A stretch of 64,000 nucleotides of DNA from Robiginitomaculum sp. (lineage in GTDB: Bacteria > Pseudomonadota > Alphaproteobacteria > Caulobacterales > Maricaulaceae), in the NCBI GenBank assembly GCA_015485335.1, contig WFTT01000043.1, positions 1 to 64,000 on the forward strand, given 5' to 3'. Within the stretch, counting starts at the first letter, position 1. Each line of letters starts with the position of its first letter. The notes beneath the pieces were generated by a model that was not told the origin of the DNA, did not search any database, and saw nothing but the letters and a program-made list of their open reading frames with translations. The position numbers and the translations under genes were made by a program. This document shows positions 1 through 9,996 of this stretch, piece by piece.

Positions 1-25
1 AATCCATACGCAAACGGACCGGCAC

Positions 26-56
26 AATGGATCCCGGATCAAGTCCGGGATGACAC
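26..56. repeat. REP-like palindrome (atcccggatcaagtccgggat core)
   Basis: Perfect 8-bp inverted repeat atcccgga/tccgggat around tcaag, in intergenic DNA; resembles dispersed intergenic palindromes common in alphaproteobacteria. Confidence 0.6.
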
Positions 57-130
57 GTTTGGTTTTGGAGATGGGGATAGAAATATCTAGTCCCACACCG
101 GTATGACCTAAGGTATCATGCTATCCATAC

Positions 131-228
131 GTCGAGGCCCTTCGTGGGTGCTGCGCACCTTCTCAGGACACCTCAGTATGAGGTCAGCATTTTATTCTCC
201 ACCTCATCCTGAGCCTGTCGAAGGATGA
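131..228. repeat. Dispersed-type intergenic repeat sequence
   Basis: cgaggcccttcg...gctgcgcaccttctcagga and cctcatcctgagcctgtcgaaggatga resemble recurrent noncoding alphaproteobacterial repeats; no plausible coding content. Confidence 0.45.
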
Positions 229-315
229 AAGATAAAAAGGGAAAACCAAAACCCTCTTCTTAAGGGATTTGCGAAGGAAATTGTCTCGAAGGGCGAAGGA
301 TGAAAGATAAAAAGG
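219..315. repeat. 22-bp direct repeat pair (219-240 and 294-315)
   Basis: cgaaggatgaaagataaaaagg occurs twice, 75 nt apart. Confidence 0.8.
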
Positions 316-322
316 AGAAACG

Positions 323-796
323 CTAAAGCCAGCGACGCACAGACTTGCAATAGTCAAGATAGGCATCACCAAAGCGGGCGGTCAGATACCGTTCTTCGGC
401 ACGGATCACCACCCGGTCGATAATCAGAGCGCCAAAGGGTATCAGGATCAGCGACAGCGTAAGGCCCAGCCCAAGGCACAGGCCGGTAACCAGCAACAAC
501 ATACCCGCATACATGGGGTTGCGCGAAACTTTATAGGCCCCGGTTGCAATCAGGGCCTGATCGCCCTGCCAGGGCAGAGCCGAGGTTTTGGCACGCTTGA
601 AAAGACCCAAAGTCCAGAACTCAAGTCCCAGACCGGCAAAGGCCATCAGCGTTCCTACGGCCTGCAGCCATAGCGGCACCTCGAAACGCAAAGCCGGATA
701 ATACCGGGCCGCCAGCCAGCCACCAAAGCCGATCAGGGCAAACAGCAAGGGTGGCGGAAAGACAATACCGGGCGATTTTGGTTCCTGATCACTCAT
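323..796 (-). CDS. Isoprenylcysteine carboxylmethyltransferase-like membrane methyltransferase
   Basis: Multi-TM, GAYKVSRNPMYAGMLLL and C-terminal RAEERYLTARFGDAYLDYCKSVRRWL typical of the ICMT/PEMT family. Confidence 0.8.
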   Translation of the reverse strand: MSDQEPKSPGIVFPPPLLFALIGFGGWLAARYYPALRFEVPLWLQAVGTLMAFAGLGLEFWTLGLFKRAKTSALPWQGDQALIATGAYKVSRNPMYAGMLLLVTGLCLGLGLTLSLILIPFGALIIDRVVIRAEERYLTARFGDAYLDYCKSVRRWL

Positions 797-2667
797 GAGG
801 CCAACAAGCCTTCAGAGGTGTCACACGGATCATGTTCGGCAACAAAGTGCTGGGGTGAGACCTCGATCAATTGTGGCCGATACTGATCGGCATCAGGGTC
901 ATCAATAACCTTGGAGCGCAAAAACTGCAAGGAAGCGCGACTATCCAGCGGCGATGGCAGATCGCCCTCAAGGATAAGGCGTTTGCGGGCCCGCTCGGCC
1001 TTGGGGTCCGGGATCGGCACGGCGCTGATCAGGGCCTTGGTATAGGGGTGGCGGGCATCTTCATAAATAGGGGTGCGCCCGGCGATCTCGACCACACGAC
1101 CAAGATAAAGCACCATTACCCGGTGAGAAATTTCGCGCACCACGGCCAGATCATGGCTGATAAAGATCATCGCCAGATCTGCAGATTTCTGCAGATTGAT
1201 CAGCAAATCAATGATTTGTGCCTGCACCGAAACGTCCAGTGCCGATACCGCCTCGTCGCAGATCACCAGTTTGGGATTTAGGATCATCGCCCGGGCAATG
1301 CCGACGCGCTGGTTCTGGCCACCGGACAGTTCGTGCGGATACCGGTTGATCATATTGGTGTCCAGATCCACCCGTTTCATGGCGGCGCGGACCTCGTCCG
1401 TACGGGCGCTATGGTCCATATCCGGGCGAAAGGTTTTAAGGGGTTCGGCGATGGACTGACCAATGGTCATACGCGGATCGAGAGATGCCAGCGGATCCTG
1501 AAAGACGATTTGCAGATCCTTGCGTTCGCGGCGCAGGGCCTCTTTTTCTGCCTCCAGCAGGTTAGAGCCCATCCAACTGATTACGCCGCCCTTGACCGGG
1601 ACCAGACGCAAGACCGCCCGGGCCAGGGTGGATTTGCCACAACCGGATTCGCCCACCACGCCCAGAGTTTCCCCGGCGTGCAGATCAAAGCTGACGCCAT
1701 CGACGGCGCGAAGAGGCTTGGTTTTGGGAAAAATACCGCCGCCCATGCGCACCGGGAAATACACCTTGACGTCATCAACATCCAACAGGGGTTTTTCATC
1801 CGCCTTGGGGGTAAAGGGTGGCAGGGAAACCCGACCCGGCCGATCCGGGCGATCCAGACGCGGCATAGCATCCAGCAAAAGCTTGGTATAATCGCTTTTG
1901 GGTTTATAGAAAATTTCGTCCGCCGGACCATCCTCGACATAAACGCCCTTTTCCATCACATAGATGTGGTCGCACATGCGCGCCACCACGCCCATATCAT
2001 GGGTAATCAGTGCAATGGCGGCACCAAGATCATCTTTGAGGTCATTCATCAGGTCCAGCACCTGGGCCTGGACCGTAACGTCCAGTGCCGTGGTTGGCTC
2101 GTCCGCGATCAACAGTTCGGGCTCGCACAACATGGCCATGGCAATCATCACCCGCTGGCGCATACCACCCGAAAGTTCGTGGGGGTATTGATCCAGCCGG
2201 CGGGCGGCCTCGGGAATGCGAACTCGGTCCAGCCAGTCCAGGCATTTTTGCCGGGCCGCTTCGCCGCGTAAATTTTCGTGAATGGACAACACCTCGGCCA
2301 TTTGCGAGCCAATGCGCATATGGGGGGTGAGCGAGGTCAGCGGATCCTGAAAAATCATGCTCATGCGCGCGCCGCGCACACTGTTGAGGATTTTGGGCGG
2401 CGTGTTGAGAATTTCCTTGCCGCAAAACCGGATCGAGCCCTCGGCCTTGCCGTTTTTCGCCAACAGGCCCATGGCCGCCAGAAACGTCTGGCTTTTGCCG
2501 GAACCGGATTCGCCCACCACGCCCACACACTGGCCCGGTTCTATGGTTAAACTCACTCCCTTGACGGCGTGTACCTCTCCGTCATTGGTGGAAAAACGAA
2601 CATTCAAATCACGTACATCAAATACCGGGGGAGTGGTTGCCATAATAAACCCTTCAGCTGACTCCAA
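793..2667 (-). CDS. Peptide/nickel-type ABC transporter ATP-binding protein, two fused ATPase domains (DppD-DppF / YejF type)
   Basis: Two Walker A motifs (GESGSGKS, GESGCGKS) and two LSGG signatures; 624 aa; start may lie downstream, at MATTPPVFDVRDL. Confidence 0.93.
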   Translation of the reverse strand: MESAEGFIMATTPPVFDVRDLNVRFSTNDGEVHAVKGVSLTIEPGQCVGVVGESGSGKSQTFLAAMGLLAKNGKAEGSIRFCGKEILNTPPKILNSVRGARMSMIFQDPLTSLTPHMRIGSQMAEVLSIHENLRGEAARQKCLDWLDRVRIPEAARRLDQYPHELSGGMRQRVMIAMAMLCEPELLIADEPTTALDVTVQAQVLDLMNDLKDDLGAAIALITHDMGVVARMCDHIYVMEKGVYVEDGPADEIFYKPKSDYTKLLLDAMPRLDRPDRPGRVSLPPFTPKADEKPLLDVDDVKVYFPVRMGGGIFPKTKPLRAVDGVSFDLHAGETLGVVGESGCGKSTLARAVLRLVPVKGGVISWMGSNLLEAEKEALRRERKDLQIVFQDPLASLDPRMTIGQSIAEPLKTFRPDMDHSARTDEVRAAMKRVDLDTNMINRYPHELSGGQNQRVGIARAMILNPKLVICDEAVSALDVSVQAQIIDLLINLQKSADLAMIFISHDLAVVREISHRVMVLYLGRVVEIAGRTPIYEDARHPYTKALISAVPIPDPKAERARKRLILEGDLPSPLDSRASLQFLRSKVIDDPDADQYRPQLIEVSPQHFVAEHDPCDTSEGLLAS

Positions 2668-2736
2668 AAAAATATACTAACGTGCCTAAATGCCGAGGCC
2701 AATCGCAGGGTGCACCTGCACCGGGTGTGGCACAGT

Positions 2737-3885
2737 CTATTGAGTAGGGCCGGCATCGGGCAAATCGGCGGCGGTCTCTTTGATCAGATGGTCCACCACG
2801 GCCTTCAAGGCCTCTTGCTCGCTGGCCCCCTGGGCCGTGGCATGTTCATAGACTGCCAATTGCTGGCTGGCCGAAGAGCCCCGCTCGACAATTTTGCGCG
2901 CATGGCGCACCTCTTCCAGGCATTCCAGCGCCACCGCATCCTCTTCGATGATTTCCAGGATTTCCTCCAGCAAGGTGGCAAAGGGCGTTTGCGCGCCCTT
3001 GCCCAGATCGACCAGCCGGCCATTCACCCCAAAGCGCGAAGCCAGCCAGCGGTTTTCCTGTACCAGCAGGCGCGGATAGACCCGCCATTTCATATTGGCC
3101 CGGCGCAGGCGCGCCAGCATCCGCAACAGGCATATATAAATGGCGGCAATGCACAGGGCATCCTCCATGCGCGGGCAGACATCGGTAATGCGCATTTCCA
3201 GGGTGGGAAAGCGCGCCGAGGGGCGCAGATCCCACCAGATTTTGGACGAATCCTCGATCACCCCGGCCATGATCAGGCGCTTGCACAAACGTTCATACTC
3301 GCCCCAGCTTTCAAAGCGATCTGGAATGCCGTTTCGCGGCATCCCATCCCACACGGTGGTGCGGTACGACATCATGCCCATTTTGTGCCCGCCCCAGAAC
3401 GGCGACGAGGTGGAAAGCGCCAGAAGGTGTGGCAGAAAATAACGCATCTGGTTCATCAGGCCAATGCGCATGTCCGGATCCTCGATCCCCGCATGAACAT
3501 GCATACCGCATATCAGCATGCGCCGGATGGCCCCTTGCATATCGGCATCCAGCTTTTCATAACGCGGGGCCTCGGTATGGCGCTGGCCATGCCATTTGGC
3601 AAAGGGATGGGTGGAGGCTGCCATCAGTTCGTAGCCATATTGACGGGCGATGCGCTTGATACAGGACCGCATGGACACCAGGTGACGGCGGGCCTCGCCA
3701 ATGGTTTCACAGACCGGGGTGGCGATCTCAATCTGGCATTTGAGAAATTCCGGTGTAACGCTGTCGCCCAGCTCGGCCTTGCAATCTTCCATCAGGCCCG
3801 CCGGAGGCTCGGTGGCCAGATTGCCACTGGCCGGATCCACAATGAGATATTCTTCCTCAATACCCAAGGTCAGTATCGGTATCAT
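2737..3885 (-). CDS. Carboxylate-amine ligase, glutamate-cysteine ligase type 2 (YbdK-like)
   Basis: TLGIEEEYLIVDPASGNL start and GMHVHAGI motif typical of GCS2 family. Confidence 0.88.
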   Translation of the reverse strand: MIPILTLGIEEEYLIVDPASGNLATEPPAGLMEDCKAELGDSVTPEFLKCQIEIATPVCETIGEARRHLVSMRSCIKRIARQYGYELMAASTHPFAKWHGQRHTEAPRYEKLDADMQGAIRRMLICGMHVHAGIEDPDMRIGLMNQMRYFLPHLLALSTSSPFWGGHKMGMMSYRTTVWDGMPRNGIPDRFESWGEYERLCKRLIMAGVIEDSSKIWWDLRPSARFPTLEMRITDVCPRMEDALCIAAIYICLLRMLARLRRANMKWRVYPRLLVQENRWLASRFGVNGRLVDLGKGAQTPFATLLEEILEIIEEDAVALECLEEVRHARKIVERGSSASQQLAVYEHATAQGASEQEALKAVVDHLIKETAADLPDAGPTQ

Positions 3886-3910
3886 GGGTAAGCCCTCCCC
3901 TGTTATGCGT

Positions 3911-4720
3911 CTACGGGCCCGCCCCGATTAAGGCCCGTAATGGCGTTTCAATCAAATCCGCCCATTGTCGCACATGGGTTTCATCGGCGATCAGATCCTG
4001 GCGAATTTCCAGGGTTAGATGACGCAGTCCCCGCGCGCCCACATGGCGATCCACCGTATAGTTATAGGCCTTGGCCGAATAGGGTTCGTTATCGCCCACG
4101 CTAAGGCCCTGATGACGCAGGGCATTAATCATGGTCCAGGCGCTTTTTTCATCATCTTTCCACAAAATGCCCACCTGCCACGGGCGGTGACTTTCCCGGC
4201 ACCGAAGGGCCCGGCAAAAACTGTGGATGGAGACAACCAGCGGGTCAGAGACCGCGCGGACGTGTTCCTCCAGCTCATAATCCAGAAATTCATGATAGGG
4301 CCGGTAATAGGTATTGATCCGGTGCTCGCGCTCTTCCCAGCCCAGGTTCTGATTGCCCGGTATGACCACGCTGTCGCTTTGCTCCACCACCAGATCATCC
4401 CGTTCCAGCCCGCGATTGGGGTCAATCAACAGGCGCGAAAACCGGCAATACACCGTGCGGGCGCGCAATCGCTCTCCCAGTATTTCGGTCAAGGCCGCGG
4501 CCCCTGGATCATAGGCAATATGATCGTTGACCTGCTCGGCGCTCAGGCCCAGCGATCCATACTGCGCCGGCAGCGCATTGGTGGCATGATCGCAAAACAG
4601 AAATGCCGGGCTTTGCCCTTTCGGGCCTTTCGCATAGGCAGGCACAAATTCGCTCATTGGCAACACCTTAGATCGCCTTTGCCCAAGAAGCGAGTGGCCT
4701 TGCACATCCCTAATTGCCAC
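3911..4720 (-). CDS. N-formylglutamate amidohydrolase family protein
   Basis: FLFCDHATNALP, HIAYDPGAAALTEIL, LVVSIHSFCRALRC family motifs. Confidence 0.85.
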   Translation of the reverse strand: MAIRDVQGHSLLGQRRSKVLPMSEFVPAYAKGPKGQSPAFLFCDHATNALPAQYGSLGLSAEQVNDHIAYDPGAAALTEILGERLRARTVYCRFSRLLIDPNRGLERDDLVVEQSDSVVIPGNQNLGWEEREHRINTYYRPYHEFLDYELEEHVRAVSDPLVVSIHSFCRALRCRESHRPWQVGILWKDDEKSAWTMINALRHQGLSVGDNEPYSAKAYNYTVDRHVGARGLRHLTLEIRQDLIADETHVRQWADLIETPLRALIGAGP

Positions 4721-4725
4721 AGGGA

Positions 4726-6888
4726 TTATGGCGTGCCGCCAATCTGATAGCGGCGCTCGGTTTGCTGGGCCAGGGCTGCCGGCGAAAAGGGAAATGGGCG
4801 TAGTTTCATTTGGGCAAACGGAACCGCCTGGTCATCATAATGGGGCGAGGTTTTATCCAGCGTGGCGCTGCCAAACTGGTGACGAGTGCGGGCGTGCATC
4901 TGGCCGTCCTTGTCCCATTCCACCAGCACTATATAGGTATCCCCGGCCACAGCAGTCAGCTTGCCATCTTCTTCCAGTTCATGACCGGTACTGTATACCG
5001 CGCGCAGAATATCCGGCCCGCCATCCAGGGGGGCATCCACATCACCACGGCGCAGACGGCTGATCTCGCCCCAGGGCACATCCAGACGCCCATAATGGTC
5101 CATCAGGTCTTTTGCCGAAGCCTTTAACGCCTCCACTGGCTCCATCATCCAGGGATCGCCATCAGCATTCATTTTGATGCATTTCAGCGATACCAGCACC
5201 CCCAGCGCCGCCGCCGGGTTATGCTGGTCGGTGCGCAAATCCCACGATTGCAGTAATTTCTGGGCACGTTGCAGCAACGGATCGTGGGGAAAATCCATGG
5301 CATTGATTTCATTGATCAGGCGCGCGGTTTCCGACCGAAATGAATAGGTCAGATCAAACTTGATGCGCTCCACATCCGCCGCCCCCAGCAAATCCTGGGT
5401 ATCCAGCAATTCGATCAGGCGATGACCGCGATTGGTCATGTAATGTTCGATCCCGTATCGCACGGAATAGGCCGCCGGGTTGGGATCATCCCCGGCCCCG
5501 CTGGAACGAAACGGCGTATTGTTGGCATTGGCAACAAAACCGGATACCGGGTTTACCACATTGGGCAAGGTGGAAATGGCCTCAAAGCCTTGCCACAGGG
5601 TTTCCGAAGTATCCCCCGGCAACCAGGACTGCCAGTCAAACCCGCCCTGACGTTTGGGCATTTTGGCATTATAAAAATAGCCAATATTGCCGTCCCGATC
5701 CCCATAGACCACGTTCAGGCTGGGAATGGCATTGATTGCCATGGCGGCACGCCATTCATCAAAGTTTCTGGCCAGATTCATATGGTACCATTGCTCGACC
5801 GCACGGATTTCAAAAAGGCCGGAAAAGCGCACTGCATAAGTGCCATGGGGCACCCGCAATACCGGGCCATAAACCGACCAGTGCACCGCCTTGGGCACCG
5901 AAATGCTGAACGGCCCCCATAATTTGACCCGCATATGGGCGGTTGAGCGCTCAAAGGATTTCCACGCCCCATCAAACCAGTATTCATTCTTGTTCTTGGG
6001 ATTGATTTTCAGCACATAGATATCAATCAGGTCCGGCTTGTTGACCGTATGGGCCCAGCCAAGATTTTCATTAAAGCCGTGCAGGATCACCGGCGTGCCC
6101 GGGAAAACCCCCCCGGCGGCATTCCAGCCCTCTTCGGAGGTGACCTGTATTTCATACCAGGCGACCGGGCCGCTATAGGGCTGGTGCGAATTGATCACCA
6201 GCCGCGTTGCCCCGTCGGTTGAGCGCTTGGGCGCCACCGCAAAGGCGTTTGAGCCCAGCTCCGGATTAGGCTTTGCACTGGCCAGAAAGGCACTGTCGCT
6301 GTCCCGCAGCGAGATGGTCTTGGCGGGCTGGTCCTTGAACAGTTCGGCCAGTTCATCCTGAAGCCCATAAAAAAACGGCGCACGAAACACAAATCCGGCC
6401 ACCACGTCCTTGCCGGTAATGGGCAACACCCCCGGGCGAACCTTGTCTGGATGGTCCAGTGCATACAGATTTAGCCCCGCCGCATAGCCATCCAGCATGG
6501 CCCGGGTTTTTGGTTCCAGATCGGTTTTGTATTTGGCATCCACCAATTCCTTGATTCGAAACAATCGCACCAGATAGTCGGTTTGCGTGCCCGGCAGTCC
6601 CTCATAGCGTGCCATCTGTCCGCGCGAGGCCAGTATCATGCTCTCTATGGTTTTCCAGTCATCTTCGCCATGGGCATAGGCCAGCCCAAAGGCGGCGTCG
6701 GCATCGCGCTTGCCCGACACATGAGGCACTCCCAGAGTGTCGCGAACAATCGTGGCGCTATAGGCATTGGCACTGGCACGCAGGGCCACCGTATCGACCA
6801 GCCGCGCCGGCGGGTTCGGGGTCATGGCAATCAGGGCCAACAGTATCAGACCAAGGCACGCACCGGCCCAAATTCCAACTTTTTTCAT
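4726..6888 (-). CDS. Penicillin acylase family protein (Ntn hydrolase, acylase)
   Basis: IVRDTLGVPHVSG, FGLAYAHGEDD, GSNAFAV (candidate Ser nucleophile of the beta chain), N-terminal signal/TM; 720 aa. Confidence 0.9.
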   Translation of the reverse strand: MKKVGIWAGACLGLILLALIAMTPNPPARLVDTVALRASANAYSATIVRDTLGVPHVSGKRDADAAFGLAYAHGEDDWKTIESMILASRGQMARYEGLPGTQTDYLVRLFRIKELVDAKYKTDLEPKTRAMLDGYAAGLNLYALDHPDKVRPGVLPITGKDVVAGFVFRAPFFYGLQDELAELFKDQPAKTISLRDSDSAFLASAKPNPELGSNAFAVAPKRSTDGATRLVINSHQPYSGPVAWYEIQVTSEEGWNAAGGVFPGTPVILHGFNENLGWAHTVNKPDLIDIYVLKINPKNKNEYWFDGAWKSFERSTAHMRVKLWGPFSISVPKAVHWSVYGPVLRVPHGTYAVRFSGLFEIRAVEQWYHMNLARNFDEWRAAMAINAIPSLNVVYGDRDGNIGYFYNAKMPKRQGGFDWQSWLPGDTSETLWQGFEAISTLPNVVNPVSGFVANANNTPFRSSGAGDDPNPAAYSVRYGIEHYMTNRGHRLIELLDTQDLLGAADVERIKFDLTYSFRSETARLINEINAMDFPHDPLLQRAQKLLQSWDLRTDQHNPAAALGVLVSLKCIKMNADGDPWMMEPVEALKASAKDLMDHYGRLDVPWGEISRLRRGDVDAPLDGGPDILRAVYSTGHELEEDGKLTAVAGDTYIVLVEWDKDGQMHARTRHQFGSATLDKTSPHYDDQAVPFAQMKLRPFPFSPAALAQQTERRYQIGGTP

Positions 6889-7328
6889 AGCTGTTCTTCT
6901 CCCCTAATGGACATGACCGCCCGGCGCAGGTTTTCATTCAACGGCTTGGGACGACGGCTTTGCCGGTCCACATAAACATGAACAAAATTGCCTTGCGCAC
7001 TGGCCAAATCCTGATCCGGCCCAAACACCCCCAGCCCATAGACCACACTGGAATTACCCACCCGGTCAGCCCGCACCCCGATATTCAGGATATCGGGAAA
7101 GGAAAGGGGCGCAAAATAATGACACGCGGTCTGTACCACCAGGCCAATCTGGTCGCCGTTTTCAATATCCAGCGCCCTTTCTTCGATCAGAAAGCGGTTC
7201 ACCGCGCTATCAAAAAAGCCGTAATAGGCAGTATTATTGATATGGCCATAAACATCATTATCGGCCCAGCGGGTCGGCATGGGCGTAAACCAGCAATAAT
7301 CGCGGCGCGTGTGCGGGATTTCCCTCAA
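6885..7328 (-). CDS. Acyl-CoA thioesterase, 4-hydroxybenzoyl-CoA thioesterase-like hotdog fold
   Basis: PTRWADNDVYGHINNTAYYGFFDSAVNRFL motif. Confidence 0.9.
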   Translation of the reverse strand: MREIPHTRRDYCWFTPMPTRWADNDVYGHINNTAYYGFFDSAVNRFLIEERALDIENGDQIGLVVQTACHYFAPLSFPDILNIGVRADRVGNSSVVYGLGVFGPDQDLASAQGNFVHVYVDRQSRRPKPLNENLRRAVMSIRGEEQL

Positions 7329-8479
7329 AGCGCGGCCTCGTAAATGGCAAAAATATCGTCCCGGTTCATCACTTTGGGGTTGTTTACCAATAGCCGCTCT
7401 ATGGTGATCCCCTCATCAGCCATAGCTGGCAGGTCATTGGCACCAATGCCCACGTCGGCCAAACGCCGTTCCAGCCCGATGGCCACACATATACGTTCCA
7501 GCTCGTCAATCAGGGCTTCGGCCTTGCTGGCGTTGCACATGGCGCCCGATAGGCCCAGTACATCATAAATCTGGGCGTAAATCGGCGCCGCCTCGGAAAG
7601 ATTGAACCGCATCACATGGGGCATAACCAAGGCATTGGAAAGCCCATGAGAGACATGAAACTGACCACCAATGGGATAGGCCAGGGCATGAATGGCCCCT
7701 ACCGGGGCATTGGCAAAGGCCTGGCCGGCCTGCAGGGCGCCCAACAGCATTTGGGTACGCGCCCGTACGTCATCACCATGATGGCAGGCGCGTTCCATCG
7801 CCCCGTGCAGCCGTTGCAGGGCGGCCAGCGCCAGACTGTCGGATAATGGATTTTTCAACCGGGCCGAGGTCAGCGCCTCGATGGCATGCACCATGGCGTC
7901 CACCCCGGTGGCCGCGGTAATATGGCGGGGCAGACCCAGGGTCAGCACCGGATCCAGCAGGGCCATATCGGCAAACAGCAAGGGCGAAATGATCCCAGCC
8001 TTTTCGCCATTATCCTTGGTCAACACCGATATGGGCGTTACCTCGGACCCGGTACCGGCGGTGGTGGGCACCAGCACCAGCGGCAGGCGCGGCCCCTTTG
8101 CCTGATCAAATCCGTAAAGACTATCCAGTTTTTGATCACTGGCACATAACAGCGCCACCACTTTGGCGGTATCCATGGTGCTGCCACCGCCAAAGCCGAT
8201 AATACAGTCCGGGCCAAAGGCACGAACCCTGGCCGCCGCCGCCTCGACCATGGCGCTGGGTGGATCGGCAGTGACCTGGTCAAAAACAAAGACCGCCTTG
8301 CCGGCCTTTTCCAGACCCGCCAGCGGCTTTTCCAAAAGCCCTGCCCCGGCAATGCCCTGGTCGGTTACCACGGCGACCCGCGATATCGCGCCAAGGCTGT
8401 CCAGATGTTCGCTCAGATTTTCACATGATGCTTCGCCAACCACAATGCGGCCGACGGTTTCAAAAATGAAACGGTCCAT
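7325..8479 (-). CDS. Iron-containing alcohol dehydrogenase
   Basis: GFGGGSTMDTAK, PTTAGTGSEVTP, HALAYPIGGQFHVSHGLSNA. Confidence 0.93.
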   Translation of the reverse strand: MDRFIFETVGRIVVGEASCENLSEHLDSLGAISRVAVVTDQGIAGAGLLEKPLAGLEKAGKAVFVFDQVTADPPSAMVEAAAARVRAFGPDCIIGFGGGSTMDTAKVVALLCASDQKLDSLYGFDQAKGPRLPLVLVPTTAGTGSEVTPISVLTKDNGEKAGIISPLLFADMALLDPVLTLGLPRHITAATGVDAMVHAIEALTSARLKNPLSDSLALAALQRLHGAMERACHHGDDVRARTQMLLGALQAGQAFANAPVGAIHALAYPIGGQFHVSHGLSNALVMPHVMRFNLSEAAPIYAQIYDVLGLSGAMCNASKAEALIDELERICVAIGLERRLADVGIGANDLPAMADEGITIERLLVNNPKVMNRDDIFAIYEAAL

Positions 8480-8667
8480 TCGTCCTAAATCCCTCTTTGG
8501 TTATCAGGATAGGATGGTGCGCCAGAGCGGGCAATCTTTTTGCGAAATTTTTGCCAACCGAATGAGTGCTGCCCCCACCCTTGTCGAAATACGGCGAGTG
8601 TCCTGCCTTTACGCCCCGGGTAAAATTTGTGATGACTGTGCAAGACCAAGCGGGAAAGGGAATCTTT

Positions 8668-9726
8668 ATGGATACCGCCACACGCACCGGGGTTTTGATC
8701 CTGGCCACCGCCGCCGTCATCGCCGGCATGTACTGGTTTCGCGATATTCTGGCCCCGTTTGCCCTGGCGGTTTTTTTATGGCTGGTCATTGATGGGGTGG
8801 CCGAAGAGATCGAACTGCGCCTGCATATCATTCCGCGCTGGCTGGCGCTTAGCATTGCCCTGGGCGTGGTCGGCTTCTCCGTGGCCATCATTGGCGCGGT
8901 ACTGGCCAGCACCGCCAGCGACATTGCCTCCAACGGCAGCGCCTATGGGGCGCGCCTGGATCAATTGCTGCGTGATGCCTATGCCCTGGTTGGCAACAAG
9001 GATGCCCCGACCATCGGCCAATTGCTGGAACGGATTAACCCCGGCGCCTTTCTGGCCGAACTGGCACAATCCTTACGCGGACTGGCCTCCAACGCCCTGT
9101 TCGTGGCCATTTATGTGGCATTTTTGTTTTCCGCCCAGTCCAACTTTCCCAAAAAGCTGGATGCGCTGTTTCCCGACCCCGATGCCCGCGCCCGCGCTGC
9201 CGCCATCAGCGCCTCGATGCGTCATGCCATGGGCACCTATTTATGGGTACAGACCTTTACCGGTGCCATCACCGCCGTGGGCTGTTATATCACCATGAAA
9301 CTGGTGGGGCTGGACCAGGCCCTGTTCTGGGCCTTTGTGATTTTCCTGCTGGGTTATGTACCCACCATCGGACCCTTGATCGGCACCTTGTTTCCGGTCC
9401 TGTTTGCCCTGGTGCAGTTTCCCAATTACTGGCAACCGGCAATTATCTTTGCCGGCGTCGGCTTCTGGCAGTTCTCGATCGGCAACTTCATAGTGCCCCG
9501 CATGCAGGGCGACAGCATGAACCTGTCCACCCTGGTGGTGATCCTCACGCTTTCGTTATGGGGGGCCATATGGGGCCTGCCAGGCATGTTCCTGTCTGCC
9601 CCGCTGACGGTTATGTTGATGATTATATTGGCACAATTCAAAAGCACCCGCCCGGTTGCTGTGCTTTTATCTCAGGATGGCCATCCGGAAAAAGGCCTGA
9701 AACGCACCCCGCAGCCGGGCATGTAA
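8668..9726 (+). CDS. AI-2E family transporter (PerM/UPF0118)
   Basis: Multi-TM protein with GYVPTIGPLIGTLFPVLFAL and SLWGAIWGLPGMFLSAPLTVML; ATG at 8668 has a purine-rich RBS. Confidence 0.88.
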   Translation: MDTATRTGVLILATAAVIAGMYWFRDILAPFALAVFLWLVIDGVAEEIELRLHIIPRWLALSIALGVVGFSVAIIGAVLASTASDIASNGSAYGARLDQLLRDAYALVGNKDAPTIGQLLERINPGAFLAELAQSLRGLASNALFVAIYVAFLFSAQSNFPKKLDALFPDPDARARAAAISASMRHAMGTYLWVQTFTGAITAVGCYITMKLVGLDQALFWAFVIFLLGYVPTIGPLIGTLFPVLFALVQFPNYWQPAIIFAGVGFWQFSIGNFIVPRMQGDSMNLSTLVVILTLSLWGAIWGLPGMFLSAPLTVMLMIILAQFKSTRPVAVLLSQDGHPEKGLKRTPQPGM

Positions 9727-9836
9727 AGCGCCCTCATTTTCTGCTCACGCTCTTGTGACCGGACGTGTGGTGCAAAGCCCCAGCACCGGCCCTATATGGG
9801 GTTGTACAAGTGAATCCATGGATCAGGGAGAGCGTC

Positions 9837-9935
9837 ATGAAAGGAATCGGAGCCGGCATTTTCGCTCTTGTGATTTTGATCGCGACCGGCTGTCTGGCCC
9901 TGGGTGTCCACACAAACCAGTTGTTTATCAGCTGA
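9837..9935 (+). CDS. Small hydrophobic protein, 32 aa (MKGIGAGIFALVILIATGCLALGVHTNQLFIS)
   Basis: Read directly; not in ORF track. ATG preceded by cagggagagcgtc; one hydrophobic segment with a lipobox-like ATGC; own terminator downstream. Confidence 0.5.
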   Translation: MKGIGAGIFALVILIATGCLALGVHTNQLFIS

Positions 9936-9996
9936 AACGAGATTGATTTCAGGCCTACGCGTGCGTCCCCCCAGCCTGCAAAGCGGGGCCTGTTAC

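Noticed and set aside
2710-3891. 393-aa plus-strand ORF
   Set aside because: Exact antisense shadow of the YbdK-like ligase; composition (His/Gln/Gly-rich) is typical of a reverse-frame artefact
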